DNA from: RACS-047 sp031553855
GTDB taxonomy: Bacteria > Bacillota > Clostridia > Christensenellales > Pumilibacteraceae
Direction of reading: 5' to 3'
Length of the DNA: 64,000 nucleotides
Assembly: GCA_031553855.1 (NCBI GenBank)
Contig: JAVBKW010000021.1
Coordinates: 1-64,000 of the forward strand
Shown: piece after piece, positions 43,630-52,278 of the stretch
Layout of the letters: the number at the start of each line of letters is the position of its first letter
Numbering within the stretch: the first letter of the stretch is position 1
Notes under the pieces: generated by a model
Databases searched by the model: none
What the model was told of the DNA's origin: nothing
Seen by the model: only the letters and a program-made list of their open reading frames with translations
Translations under genes and position numbers: made by a program

Positions 43630-44226
43630 TCAGTAGTGTTTTTTCGTTGTTTCATTAAAATTTTCTATATACGCCGTATCTGGAATACCGACTCCTAAAA
43701 CGATATTGCCTATATGAAATTCCTGCATTTTCCTCTCCTGCTTTAAATAAGACTCATATAAAGCTTTATAATCCGGATCCATAAATAAAATCCTTTGATT
43801 ATCGCTGCCCTTAAGGTTTCCAAGCCCCGCGTCTAATGAGCGCACATATGGACCGTCTATGAGTACGGCTATATTATTTAAAACATAATCTATGGCCGGG
43901 TTATTCTTAAAGCGCAGTTCCTCCAGCGTATGACCCGTATAAATAAGGATATCCTTAACGCCTTTTTCATTAAGATACCCGACCGCTTTTTCAAGCTCTT
44001 GCGGCTGATCGAAAGGCTCGCCTCCGGAAAACGTTACTCCGTCCGATAAGCGGAGGTCGTATTGTGAAAGAAACCGAACTATTTCCAGCTCGTTTAACGG
44101 GCTAGGAGCGCGCAGCCTCTCTGAAACGCAGCCCTCGCAGCATTTGCCGCAGCCGTTCACCCAAATTACTAAACGCTTACCCGGCCCGAGCGTTTCTATG
44201 CCCGCCATCGCTCTTTCTATCTGCAT
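43630..44226 (-). CDS. Stand-alone NrdG/PflA-like radical SAM protein
   Basis: A 198-residue radical SAM protein. The CxxxCxxC cluster motif is Cys26, Cys30 and Cys33 (NGCGKCCEGC, with an additional Cys29), and GVTFSGGEPFDQPQEL follows, as in anaerobic ribonucleotide reductase and pyruvate formate-lyase activases. It should bind a [4Fe-4S] cluster and make a 5'-deoxyadenosyl radical. No glycyl-radical enzyme is encoded anywhere in the window, so its substrate may be a protein of this operon. Its ATG overlaps the TGA of the upstream coiled-coil gene (TGATG). Confidence 0.9.
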   Translation of the reverse strand: MQIERAMAGIETLGPGKRLVIWVNGCGKCCEGCVSERLRAPSPLNELEIVRFLSQYDLRLSDGVTFSGGEPFDQPQELEKAVGYLNEKGVKDILIYTGHTLEELRFKNNPAIDYVLNNIAVLIDGPYVRSLDAGLGNLKGSDNQRILFMDPDYKALYESYLKQERKMQEFHIGNIVLGVGIPDTAYIENFNETTKKHY

Positions 44227-46133
44227 CAGCCTCTTTTCACCTGATAATGAACCTGAGTTTTCGAGTTTTCCCTGCCCACGGCCTCTTTATCGTATGACGC
44301 GACGGAGCCGGATTGTTTGACTTTCAGGAGCGGAATGCTGGTTGCCCAATGCGCGCGCTCCTGCTCGCTTGCAGACGCTACAAGAGAATCGAAAAGCTTT
44401 TCACCCTCTTCGTTGAGCGTGAAGCTTCCGTTTTGCCGGATATATTCGTCGCTTTTTTCCGTATCGGAGTCCACAGCTTCCGTAACGTTGATTTCAACGC
44501 CTGTTTTTTCCATATATTTCGTATAGAACTCGTCGATCTCGCCGTCTTTTTCGATCTTTTGGGCAACCTCCCTGACGCGGCTTATTGCGGTTATATTGCC
44601 GTTTTGCCTCTCTACCCCGATAATGCGCCGCCTTAAATTACCGTCGGACGCTATGACCTGCCAGACCACGCCGTCGCAGCCGGGCCTGACGTATATCGCC
44701 TCGCATGCAAGCGCGTCCTGAACGCCGGTACGGCCGCCCATATCGCAATGCAGCATCCTATAGCCCATTTCCTCCATAGTCTCTAAGGCCGCTAAAAAAG
44801 TCAGCTTTGTCTGGGACGCCGCCTGTATAATGTCCTGTTTTAAAAGCAGGGAATTGAGCCTGCGTTTTTGAGCGTTATAATCCTTATAATCAAAAGCCTC
44901 TATCTCGTGCGCCGCCATACCCCGGCTTGTAAGCTCTTCGACCTTTGAGCGGTAGTCGGCATAATTGACGCTTTGCAATTTGTCGTCGCGCTTGTAAACT
45001 GCGCTTTCCTCTAACAACTCTTTTAAGGACTCTAAAGTCTTATCGTCCGACGCGGTGCCGATAAGAATATTCTGAACTAAGCTGTAAACCCGGCGGACCT
45101 TTTCGTGACTGCACGTAGAAAAGTCTGCGGCGCCAAGCTCGGAATAAACTTGCAAAACCTTATTTGAAGCGTCCACTATCTCGCGCCTGTATGATGCGGC
45201 CTCGTAGGACTGCTCTATACTGTACTCGCGCAATCTTACGCAAGACTTGATCAAACCGTTTATCAATGCGATCTTATCGCTTCTCTCTCCCGTTCTTTTT
45301 GAAAACTCAATATCGCTTATTTGGGCTAAGTTTTGCTGAACCGCCGTCATTAAGACGTTGACGTCGCTCAAAGAGGTTATGCGGGCGCTGTGAATCTCTT
45401 TTATAGTATTTTGCGCAATCGAGCCGCTAAGCCCGTCCGCCCCGACCTTTTTCAGCTCTTTTTCGATCATCCTCACTTCGTTAAGCGCGCGGCTTAGCTT
45501 TTCTACTTCCGCTTTAAGCGCATTCAATTCATCGACCGGTAAATGCGGGCTTACAAGACAAGTATTGATTTTTTTGACGGAGCTTATTTGCGCCAAATAC
45601 TGCGAAGTGCTTGATCTGCCCGAAAAACTCCTTTCCAGCTTTTCTATTTCCTGCAGCTTTGATTTGTAGTCGGATTCCGTAGAACTTATGCAGCTTGCGA
45701 TCTTATTCTTTAAAAGCTGAAGCCTTTCCTGATAAGGGGTGATGTCGAAATCTTTTAAAGCCGACAGCTGCGCCGACAGATCAGTCGAGGACGAAACTTC
45801 GCCGTACAGGCTTTTTGCGCTGTTGTAGGACTGACTAAGCGTGTACTTTGCGCTTGTTAGATCCTGGCGAAGACGCTCTCCCGCCGCAACACGCTCTCTT
45901 TCAAGCCTTTCTCTTTCAAGCCTTTCCGCCTCCCGCCTTTGCGCCTCATAATTTGTGACGGAATTTCTTATTATACTGCGCTCATTCTCATTCAGGTAGC
46001 CGTACCTGTCGGCGATCCTGAAAATCTCAGAGCCGTTTAACGTGCCTATGATATAACCGCCGGACGTCCGCACGCTGACGTTGCTGTTGTATCTTCTAGC
46101 CTCATTTTCCACATATTTATCGATAGAACTCAT
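44226..46133 (-). CDS. Coiled-coil protein of unknown function
   Basis: A 635-residue soluble protein without signal peptide. About residues 55-400 are rich in Lys, Glu, Leu, Ala and Ser in heptad-like patterns, including a stretch of repeated RLERE units at about 70-85, indicating long coiled coils. A compact C-terminal domain (about 430-545: MEEMGYRMLHCDMGG, CDGVVWQVIASDG, RRRIIGVERQNG) may be globular and ligand-binding; it was not recognised. AAGGCGG precedes the ATG. It is coupled to the radical SAM gene by a TGATG overlap, so the two products are likely made in similar amounts. Confidence 0.75.
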   Translation of the reverse strand: MSSIDKYVENEARRYNSNVSVRTSGGYIIGTLNGSEIFRIADRYGYLNENERSIIRNSVTNYEAQRREAERLERERLERERVAAGERLRQDLTSAKYTLSQSYNSAKSLYGEVSSSTDLSAQLSALKDFDITPYQERLQLLKNKIASCISSTESDYKSKLQEIEKLERSFSGRSSTSQYLAQISSVKKINTCLVSPHLPVDELNALKAEVEKLSRALNEVRMIEKELKKVGADGLSGSIAQNTIKEIHSARITSLSDVNVLMTAVQQNLAQISDIEFSKRTGERSDKIALINGLIKSCVRLREYSIEQSYEAASYRREIVDASNKVLQVYSELGAADFSTCSHEKVRRVYSLVQNILIGTASDDKTLESLKELLEESAVYKRDDKLQSVNYADYRSKVEELTSRGMAAHEIEAFDYKDYNAQKRRLNSLLLKQDIIQAASQTKLTFLAALETMEEMGYRMLHCDMGGRTGVQDALACEAIYVRPGCDGVVWQVIASDGNLRRRIIGVERQNGNITAISRVREVAQKIEKDGEIDEFYTKYMEKTGVEINVTEAVDSDTEKSDEYIRQNGSFTLNEEGEKLFDSLVASASEQERAHWATSIPLLKVKQSGSVASYDKEAVGRENSKTQVHYQVKRG

Positions 46134-46217
46134 TAATTACGCCGCCTTTTATAGTGAAACTAATTGTAATTTGTTTCACTATATTTATGTTTTAATATTG
46201 CCAATTAAGAAACGCTG

Positions 46218-48044
46218 CTAGGTGAGTATAAAGTCCTTGTATTGCTCCTCGTATTTTGAATACAGCTCGCTAAGGCTGACTTTTGGAACAGTTTTTATTT
46301 TAGCTTTAAAAAACGCATTTATTATTTTATCTTCTTTAAAGTGTCCGCAAACTGTGAATACGTCGCCGTTCATTTTCTGACTGATATATTCGCGCGCGGT
46401 CAGCTCGCTTTTTTTGAACGAAAATACAGGGTCGGGAAATAGGGCGAAATATTTTTCTAAATTCTGATTTAGACCCGCATCCGCTATTAATTCGGTAAGG
46501 TTTACGATCCGGGGCTTATTTTCACAAATAAAGTTCGATAGTATTTCCCTCTCAAATATGCTTTTTGTCAGCCATGCGGCGCTTTTTGCCGCATATAGAA
46601 CGTCATCTGAAACCTGTCCGAATAATGCCGCGCATAAAGCTCTCACATTTTCCTCGATCTCAAGGGAATAATTGTTTTTTGTAAATCTTAAAGAGCCTAT
46701 TTTGACCTCTGCAGGCTTAAACACCCTGACATATTCGCGTAAAAGCGTAACAAAGCAGTCGTACTCGGACGCGTATGCGGATGAGGAAGAAAGGTTTAAA
46801 GACGAATACATACTCTCATCTTCGGTTAAACCGTTCCTTTCACTTTTTACAAATTTGTCGCTTTCGCCGCGAACAAATACTCCGTGCGCCGTAACGGTAT
46901 AGGTTTGTAAAAACCTGACCATATCTTTCATTCTTGAAAGCTCGGAGGGCTTTTGCATATCGGCTATAAACTGCGTAATTGTTCCCAGATGAGTCGGAAA
47001 ATAATTATTATGCTTATCTATATGTACTATAAGGCCCCGCTCCTTAGCTAAGGCCTGCGTCATATCTTCAAACAAGGACTCTTCGCCCTCACATCCCAGA
47101 AAATGCAGGACCTCCTCTTTATGCGCCCAAAAAAATAATCTGAACTGCTCTCCCTCGTTTGCGGTTTTGCAATACCGGACCATAAAATCCTCTTTATCCT
47201 TGAACTTAGCGGGCAAAGGGTCTAACGACATTTTTTTGTCGCACCAATAAAATCCGCGCGGCGGCTCATAGCGGAAAACGACGTCGTAAAACAGGTAAAA
47301 AAACTTTTTAGACGTGTCGTAGGACTCGTTCAATAAAATGCCGTCTACCTCGCTTTTAAGGATCTTTCTTTGGGAGCTGCAGACAAGCAGCCAGATAAAT
47401 TCGTCTTTGAGCTCCGCCCCGCTTTTAAAGACCGACTTCGTCTCCCAAAATGTGAAGATATCACGCAATGCGTTTTTAAGCGGCTGGGCGTTGTTCGACG
47501 AGCGGAACGCCGCGTTATCCGAAAAAACCTTCCCTCCGATAACGAATTTTTGAAATAAGTTTTTATCAATGCTAAGTATTTCAGATTCAGCGGATTCTTT
47601 GGCTTTATTCTGCGCGCCAACCCCTTTAAAATTATATTTTTCCGTCGTTTTTCTGACGGATAACCCTTCTGCCGGGCTTTCTTTATTTAGAGGCTCCGTG
47701 CTTTTTGCCGCCGCAATAGTATCGGGCAAAGAAACCGGCGCAACGAAAACATCCGCTTTTTGAATATCGGAAAACAGCCCGGAATTTTGTTTTGGCTTAT
47801 CCTCACCGGCAGAAATGCCCCAATTCTTTCTTTTTTCTTCATCGGAATATTTTATGACTACGCCCGCAGGCTTTTCAGAGCCGGTTTCCTGCGCGAAAAC
47901 TGCGGAAAAGCTTTGCACTAAACTGCAAAGATTGTTTTTTCTGCTGCACGCCCCGGGGCAGGCATATTCCTTTGAGGCCTGCCCGCAAACGCCTTCGGGC
48001 AGCTGAACGCTTGCCTTATATTTGCATCTTACAATGTAGCTCAT
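46218..48044 (-). CDS. Orphan protein with Cys-rich N terminus
   Basis: A 608-residue protein that I do not recognise. Residues 15-45 carry a Cys cluster (EGVCGQASKEYACPGACSRKNNLC split by short spacers), possibly a metal site. The rest (about 150-600) is a mixed alpha/beta region without a known motif; a conserved-looking aromatic patch PPRGFYWCDKKM lies near 265. Its start overlaps the stop of the upstream small gene by 4 bp (ATGA). Its place between the AAA+ ATPase and the coiled-coil gene suggests an adaptor or effector of the same complex; this is inference. Confidence 0.7.
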   Translation of the reverse strand: MSYIVRCKYKASVQLPEGVCGQASKEYACPGACSRKNNLCSLVQSFSAVFAQETGSEKPAGVVIKYSDEEKRKNWGISAGEDKPKQNSGLFSDIQKADVFVAPVSLPDTIAAAKSTEPLNKESPAEGLSVRKTTEKYNFKGVGAQNKAKESAESEILSIDKNLFQKFVIGGKVFSDNAAFRSSNNAQPLKNALRDIFTFWETKSVFKSGAELKDEFIWLLVCSSQRKILKSEVDGILLNESYDTSKKFFYLFYDVVFRYEPPRGFYWCDKKMSLDPLPAKFKDKEDFMVRYCKTANEGEQFRLFFWAHKEEVLHFLGCEGEESLFEDMTQALAKERGLIVHIDKHNNYFPTHLGTITQFIADMQKPSELSRMKDMVRFLQTYTVTAHGVFVRGESDKFVKSERNGLTEDESMYSSLNLSSSSAYASEYDCFVTLLREYVRVFKPAEVKIGSLRFTKNNYSLEIEENVRALCAALFGQVSDDVLYAAKSAAWLTKSIFEREILSNFICENKPRIVNLTELIADAGLNQNLEKYFALFPDPVFSFKKSELTAREYISQKMNGDVFTVCGHFKEDKIINAFFKAKIKTVPKVSLSELYSKYEEQYKDFILT

Positions 48045-48571
48045 CTAAGTTCACCGCCCGCATACGTTACCGAGCCCTGAACGAGGCCCCGAACTATTTC
48101 AAGCAGCGTCATCTGTTGCACGCGCTCTGCCATTTTAAAATAGACGATTTCCACTTTGCTAAGGCCGTTCAAGAGTTTTTTAAAATAGCCGCAATCGCCG
48201 GCCTCGGCGCGCCGGTTGCTTTTTTGCAGCCACTGGAAAAAAACGCAAAGATTAGAATTGCTTTCGGCCGCAGTTTTTTTTGCCCAAAAGCCTGTCGGAG
48301 ATTTTGAGGATTTTAAGGGATATATCCTGTCGTAAACGCGTTCTGCGCATTTGGAAATAAAAATATATTTAGCGGCGTCGGATACGTCGCTGATATGGCT
48401 GTAAACGTTTTCTCCGTAAAATAAGGATAGAATGTCCTCGCCGTGATAAAGAGAAACCTTTTTCACGCACTCTAAACACAGCTGCCCGGACAACTCGTCT
48501 TCTCCGGACAGTTTGAGTTTTTGCGCGTAATCAAGAGCCTCTTTTATTTGTTGGCCGAACACCTCATCCAT
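48041..48571 (-). CDS. Small helical orphan protein
   Basis: A 176-residue mostly helical protein with no recognised domain. Cys pairs are scattered (LCLECVKKV). The start at 48571 directly abuts the stop of the AAA+ gene, and its own stop overlaps the next gene by 4 bp. This tight packing says it is translated with the ATPase and is probably a partner of it. No signal peptide or membrane helix is seen. Confidence 0.75.
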   Translation of the reverse strand: MDEVFGQQIKEALDYAQKLKLSGEDELSGQLCLECVKKVSLYHGEDILSLFYGENVYSHISDVSDAAKYIFISKCAERVYDRIYPLKSSKSPTGFWAKKTAAESNSNLCVFFQWLQKSNRRAEAGDCGYFKKLLNGLSKVEIVYFKMAERVQQMTLLEIVRGLVQGSVTYAGGELR

Positions 48572-50797
48572 TTACAATATGCTCCAGCGTATATCTTCTG
48601 CGGAAAGTATATTCTCTTTGCAGGAGCAAGCCAGCGTTTTGCCCGCAAGATCGGACTTGCGTTTGCCGCCCACTCCGCGCACATAATCAGACAAAAAGGC
48701 CGAAAGACTGCCCGTAAACAACTTGCCCGTATTTTTTATGATGCCTCTGGCGCCCAGCGCTCTTACCCTGCAGTCCTGACAAAATTTCGCTATCGCCGCC
48801 TTAACCTCTGATGAGCATTCGATTTTATTCACGTTCATGGTTTCGGTAGTGGATTTGATAACGTCGGAAATTTTGGAGTTTACAATTTTAGGCACCGCTT
48901 CTTTACCTATGTAGTTATAATAAACTATGGAGTCCTCGATACGGCCGTAAAGCTCCGGCCTTTCAAGCTTACAATGGAAATAAGATTTGACGTTATATCT
49001 TAAATGCTCGCGCACCTGCGCGTAGATATCGGCCTCGTCCTCTTCAGTGAGCTTCTCCCCTTTTTGGCTTTCAAGCTCTATGACGCGCTCCATGGTCATC
49101 TCGCCCTCGGGTTTAGCGTCGCCGTTCATGCGCTTATCTATCTCTTCCTTTGTCATACCGTCATACGATAAAACGCCCGCGTTTGACGTGATAACGATGA
49201 TGCAGTCGGTAAAACGCACCGTGTCGCCCCTGCCGTCGGTAAGACGCCCGTCTCCAAGGATTTGAAGGAACTTGTCCAAAATAGAATTATGGGCTTTTTC
49301 CACCTCGTCGAATAAAACCAGCGAAAACGGCTCTTTTTTGATAGCGTTAGTCAGCTTTCCGCCTTCCTCGTAGCCTATATATCCCGGAGGCGCGCCGAAT
49401 AATTTTTGATCGGACTCCTCGTGCTTATACTCAGACATATCAAAGCGGACTATCCTGTCCTCGCTGCCGAAAATACATTCCGCGATCTGCTTGCACAGCT
49501 CGGTTTTACCGGTTCCGGTAGGGCCTGCAAGAAACAGCACCACGCGCGGAGCGTTCGGATTTTCGGCGCGGTCTAAGCCCACCGCGGCGCGCGTTAAAAT
49601 AGACTGCGCCGCGTCTAAGGCAAAATCCTGCCCCTGAATTTTTTTGCGGACGGTGTTTTTGATATTGAGCATATCCTTGATGCGTTCCTCATCGTCCCAA
49701 GGGTTTGTAAGGTCGCCCGCCTGGAATTTTGAAATGGAAAACCCTATTTTAGCCGGATCGTTGATCTGGTTTGCGGCGGCGTATACGCGGTATTTTCTGA
49801 GCATATTCATACTGAAATCGTTCGTGTAGGCCAAAAACTTTTTTTGCACGGGGTTACGTTTATTATTGGGGTCCTTTTCTTTTGCAGCGGCGTCGATATC
49901 GCGGTAGCGGCGCAAAAATTCGGAGTTGAAGCATTGTGAGTCCTCAAGCATTTCGCCGAAAAAGTCAAGCTTGTTTTCTTCGGAGGGCTTAGAAACGGTT
50001 ATAAGCTTTATCGCAGGGTTGGCCGCTTCGTCGGTAAACCACATAGGCAGGTCTTTTATCTGATTGGCAAGAATGATCAGTTTATTTTTCTGAAAATGCG
50101 CTCCGGCGTCGTCGTTGTCCGAGTCCAGGCTTTGGGCAAGGTTAAGAAGCTGCCTGAAAATCATCAGCTCGTCGGAATTGAGGCCGCCGGAGGAACCGTC
50201 GCGCGAGAGCAGTCTTGAAGTCATTTTGATAACGATCAGATACCCGTTCGCATCGTCGGGGTTATGGAAAAACAATTTATTGAACGCCTCTAAAACTTTG
50301 GGCGGCATTATATCGAACAACGGATTGATACGCCCGTTCTTTTCGGTCAGGGCATAATGTATGCGCGAAAAGTCTAAGGACGTGCCTGATGACTTATGGT
50401 CGATCATAAGCTTAGAGATATCGTCGTCGTGAAGGATGTCCCAAAACCGCTGCGACAGCTGCGAGGAATGATATTTTATAACCGATTTTGGCTCGCCCTC
50501 GTCGCCGTCCTCACTCTCGGACTGCTCTACGGAACAGTCCTCATCGCAGATTTTAAAGCGTTTATCTTCCGACTCGGTAGGATCGTAAACAATAACGCGT
50601 TTTCTGTATTCTTTATCGGCGTGATGAGTGTAGACCTTGTCGAAATACTCATACAGCTTACAATATTTGATCTGGCCGTCCTCGTCTTCAAACGGCTGAT
50701 CGTCATCGATATGCCCTTCAAAAATAAAAGAATCGTAGATCGGAAAAAAAGTTTCCAAATCCTTTTGCCACTTCATCTTTTTGCTCTCAGTCATCAA
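48572..50797 (-). CDS. ClpB/ClpA-type AAA+ ATPase
   Basis: A 741-residue protein. The N-terminal ~380 residues are unlike ClpB (FIFEGHIDDDQPF, KRVIVYDPTES) and may hold a degenerate first AAA+ module. A complete ClpB-type (AAA_2) domain lies at about 390-640: Walker A GPTGTGKTE (about 424-432), the pore-loop segment GAPPGYIGYEEGG, Walker B LVLFDEVEKAH (about 490-500) and sensor-1 VITSNAG. A ClpB small domain ends the protein. It should be a threading or remodelling ATPase. There is no ClpP-binding loop that I can identify. The start is TTG at 50797, 9 bases after GGAGG; the next ATG is one codon downstream. Confidence 0.88.
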   Translation of the reverse strand: MMTESKKMKWQKDLETFFPIYDSFIFEGHIDDDQPFEDEDGQIKYCKLYEYFDKVYTHHADKEYRKRVIVYDPTESEDKRFKICDEDCSVEQSESEDGDEGEPKSVIKYHSSQLSQRFWDILHDDDISKLMIDHKSSGTSLDFSRIHYALTEKNGRINPLFDIMPPKVLEAFNKLFFHNPDDANGYLIVIKMTSRLLSRDGSSGGLNSDELMIFRQLLNLAQSLDSDNDDAGAHFQKNKLIILANQIKDLPMWFTDEAANPAIKLITVSKPSEENKLDFFGEMLEDSQCFNSEFLRRYRDIDAAAKEKDPNNKRNPVQKKFLAYTNDFSMNMLRKYRVYAAANQINDPAKIGFSISKFQAGDLTNPWDDEERIKDMLNIKNTVRKKIQGQDFALDAAQSILTRAAVGLDRAENPNAPRVVLFLAGPTGTGKTELCKQIAECIFGSEDRIVRFDMSEYKHEESDQKLFGAPPGYIGYEEGGKLTNAIKKEPFSLVLFDEVEKAHNSILDKFLQILGDGRLTDGRGDTVRFTDCIIVITSNAGVLSYDGMTKEEIDKRMNGDAKPEGEMTMERVIELESQKGEKLTEEDEADIYAQVREHLRYNVKSYFHCKLERPELYGRIEDSIVYYNYIGKEAVPKIVNSKISDVIKSTTETMNVNKIECSSEVKAAIAKFCQDCRVRALGARGIIKNTGKLFTGSLSAFLSDYVRGVGGKRKSDLAGKTLACSCKENILSAEDIRWSIL

Positions 50798-50924
50798 TCC
50801 TTTAAGCCTCCTAAAGTTTTTTAAAATTATATAGAATGCTGAAATCGAAAGTTTCCTAAACTTACAAGAGTGATTAAGTCTTTATCGAAATCGGCAGGAA
50901 CTTGTTCACATACTTATTTAAACG

Positions 50925-51968
50925 TCAGCATTCAGAGTCTTTTGTTATATAGCCCGAACAAAAACCGTTTTTGACTATGCCGTGCCGCATATGCCAGCCT
51001 TGCCCGCAATGCCGGTTGACTACATAGCCGAACATTTCTTCCAGTTTTTTATCGTTCAAATGTTTACCGGTGTAGCGGCATCTGATCTGTCCGTTTGTTG
51101 AAGAATACGCATAAGCGGATAAATACCGCCTCAGCTCGTCCGCGCTCGAAAATGTCAGCTTGTTTTTATTGAAAAAATTAACAGATTCATCATTGCAGCC
51201 AAAGTCGCGCGAAACAGTCTGGACTTTACTGATGACGTTTGAAGAGGCTAAAAAAAGATCGTAACGGACCATCTGAAAATCTTTGCTTTTCATTCCGTCC
51301 GTCACGTCAACATACGCCCTCACGCCGTCGGCCTCAACAACGTTGATAGCGTGCGGGGTTTTTGAATCGATCGATTCGCTCTCAACAAAAGCGCATTGGA
51401 CGCCGAATTTGTTGCAGAGTATCTTATATGCTTTTGCTATCCCCTCGCAAACGCCCTTTGAATTGACAAAAACTCCATAAGCCGTAAAATTCAGGCTTTC
51501 GGACTGAAAAAACCTTATCATCTCGGCATCGGCTTTTGCATCGTTTGAGCTTTTCAAATTGCTTATTCTGATAAATGAGTTGAGCGCGCCGTAGTCATAT
51601 TCAACAGACGAGGCAAGCTCGTCGTAGATAGTTTTGCATACATAATAGTCGGAGGCCTTAGACGATATTTTACGGTCGAGCTTACTCACTATTGCGTCAA
51701 GCTTGTTTTTATATCGCGCCTGATCGGTTTCGATATAAGGAAAGGAGAATACGGTACTGCCGCCTAAAGCTCTGTAAGAACAAAATACACCCGGAAAATT
51801 AATTAATTCCGGATGATCCGCCTTTACCGCTTTTAAAATATTGCTCGCCGCCTGCACATCGGAAAAAACTGTGCATTGTTTTTCGCCGCGCATTAAAGCG
51901 TAATATATGTTATTGTAGGAGTTCTGTTCCTGAATGCTTAAATTATCGTAATAATAATTATTCAACAT
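50925..51968 (-). CDS. Transglutaminase-like cysteine protein
   Basis: A 347-residue protein without signal peptide, so probably cytosolic. The papain-like transglutaminase core is seen: Cys in GVCEGIAKAYKIL (about 172), His in PHAINVV (about 207) and Asp in YVDVTDG (about 220). An N-terminal ~100-residue region and a C-terminal Cys-containing tail (GQIRCRYTGKHL, RHCGQGWHMRHG) flank it. Such domains act as proteases, peptide-bond ligases or inactive scaffolds. It is the first gene of the leftward train, with GGGGGAGAG before the ATG and a strong promoter upstream. Confidence 0.85.
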   Translation of the reverse strand: MLNNYYYDNLSIQEQNSYNNIYYALMRGEKQCTVFSDVQAASNILKAVKADHPELINFPGVFCSYRALGGSTVFSFPYIETDQARYKNKLDAIVSKLDRKISSKASDYYVCKTIYDELASSVEYDYGALNSFIRISNLKSSNDAKADAEMIRFFQSESLNFTAYGVFVNSKGVCEGIAKAYKILCNKFGVQCAFVESESIDSKTPHAINVVEADGVRAYVDVTDGMKSKDFQMVRYDLFLASSNVISKVQTVSRDFGCNDESVNFFNKNKLTFSSADELRRYLSAYAYSSTNGQIRCRYTGKHLNDKKLEEMFGYVVNRHCGQGWHMRHGIVKNGFCSGYITKDSEC

Positions 51969-52067
51969 GAAACTCTCCCCCTATTTAAATTTTTCAAAAA
52001 TTTGCTAAAAGTGAAATAAAATACTAAAGCGGAAATTTAAATGAAAAAATATGCTGTGTTCTTTATT

Positions 52068-52096
52068 ATTATACTAATTTCGACAGGGTAAGTCAA
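52068..52096 (-). promoter_or_regulatory. Sigma-A promoter of the GTPase/AAA+ operon with internal Spo0A-box heptamer
   Basis: On the minus strand, TTGACT (52091-52096), a 17-bp spacer and TATAAT (52068-52073), about 93 nt before the first start codon. The spacer contains TGTCGAA (52079-52085), a perfect Spo0A box. Spo0A binding there would be expected to block RNA polymerase. Confidence 0.72.
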
Positions 52097-52107
52097 TATA
52101 TTTGGGT

Positions 52108-52130
52108 AAACTTCAATTGAATTGAAGTTT
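52108..52130. promoter_or_regulatory. 23-bp perfect palindrome upstream of the operon promoter
   Basis: Two 11-bp arms (AAACTTCAATT at 52108-52118 and its complement at 52120-52130) around one base. It lies 12 bp upstream of the -35 box, as a dimeric regulator site would. Confidence 0.55.
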
Positions 52131-52159
52131 AATAAAGGTTTTTTGATCGTTTTCCGGCA

Positions 52160-52198
52160 AAAAAATAACCACCCGCTGCGTTTAAACGGATGGTTATT
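52160..52198 (-). terminator. Rho-independent terminator after sigE
   Basis: A 12-bp stem with one mismatch (52164-52175 with 52187-52198), followed on the minus strand by TTATTTTTTT. Confidence 0.78.
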
Positions 52199-52278
52199 GT
52201 TATCTTTTTAATATAAGCCAATTTTAAGAAAAACGCTGGCTAGATCGTTTCCTTAAAATGAAGTCGCCGAATATCACG

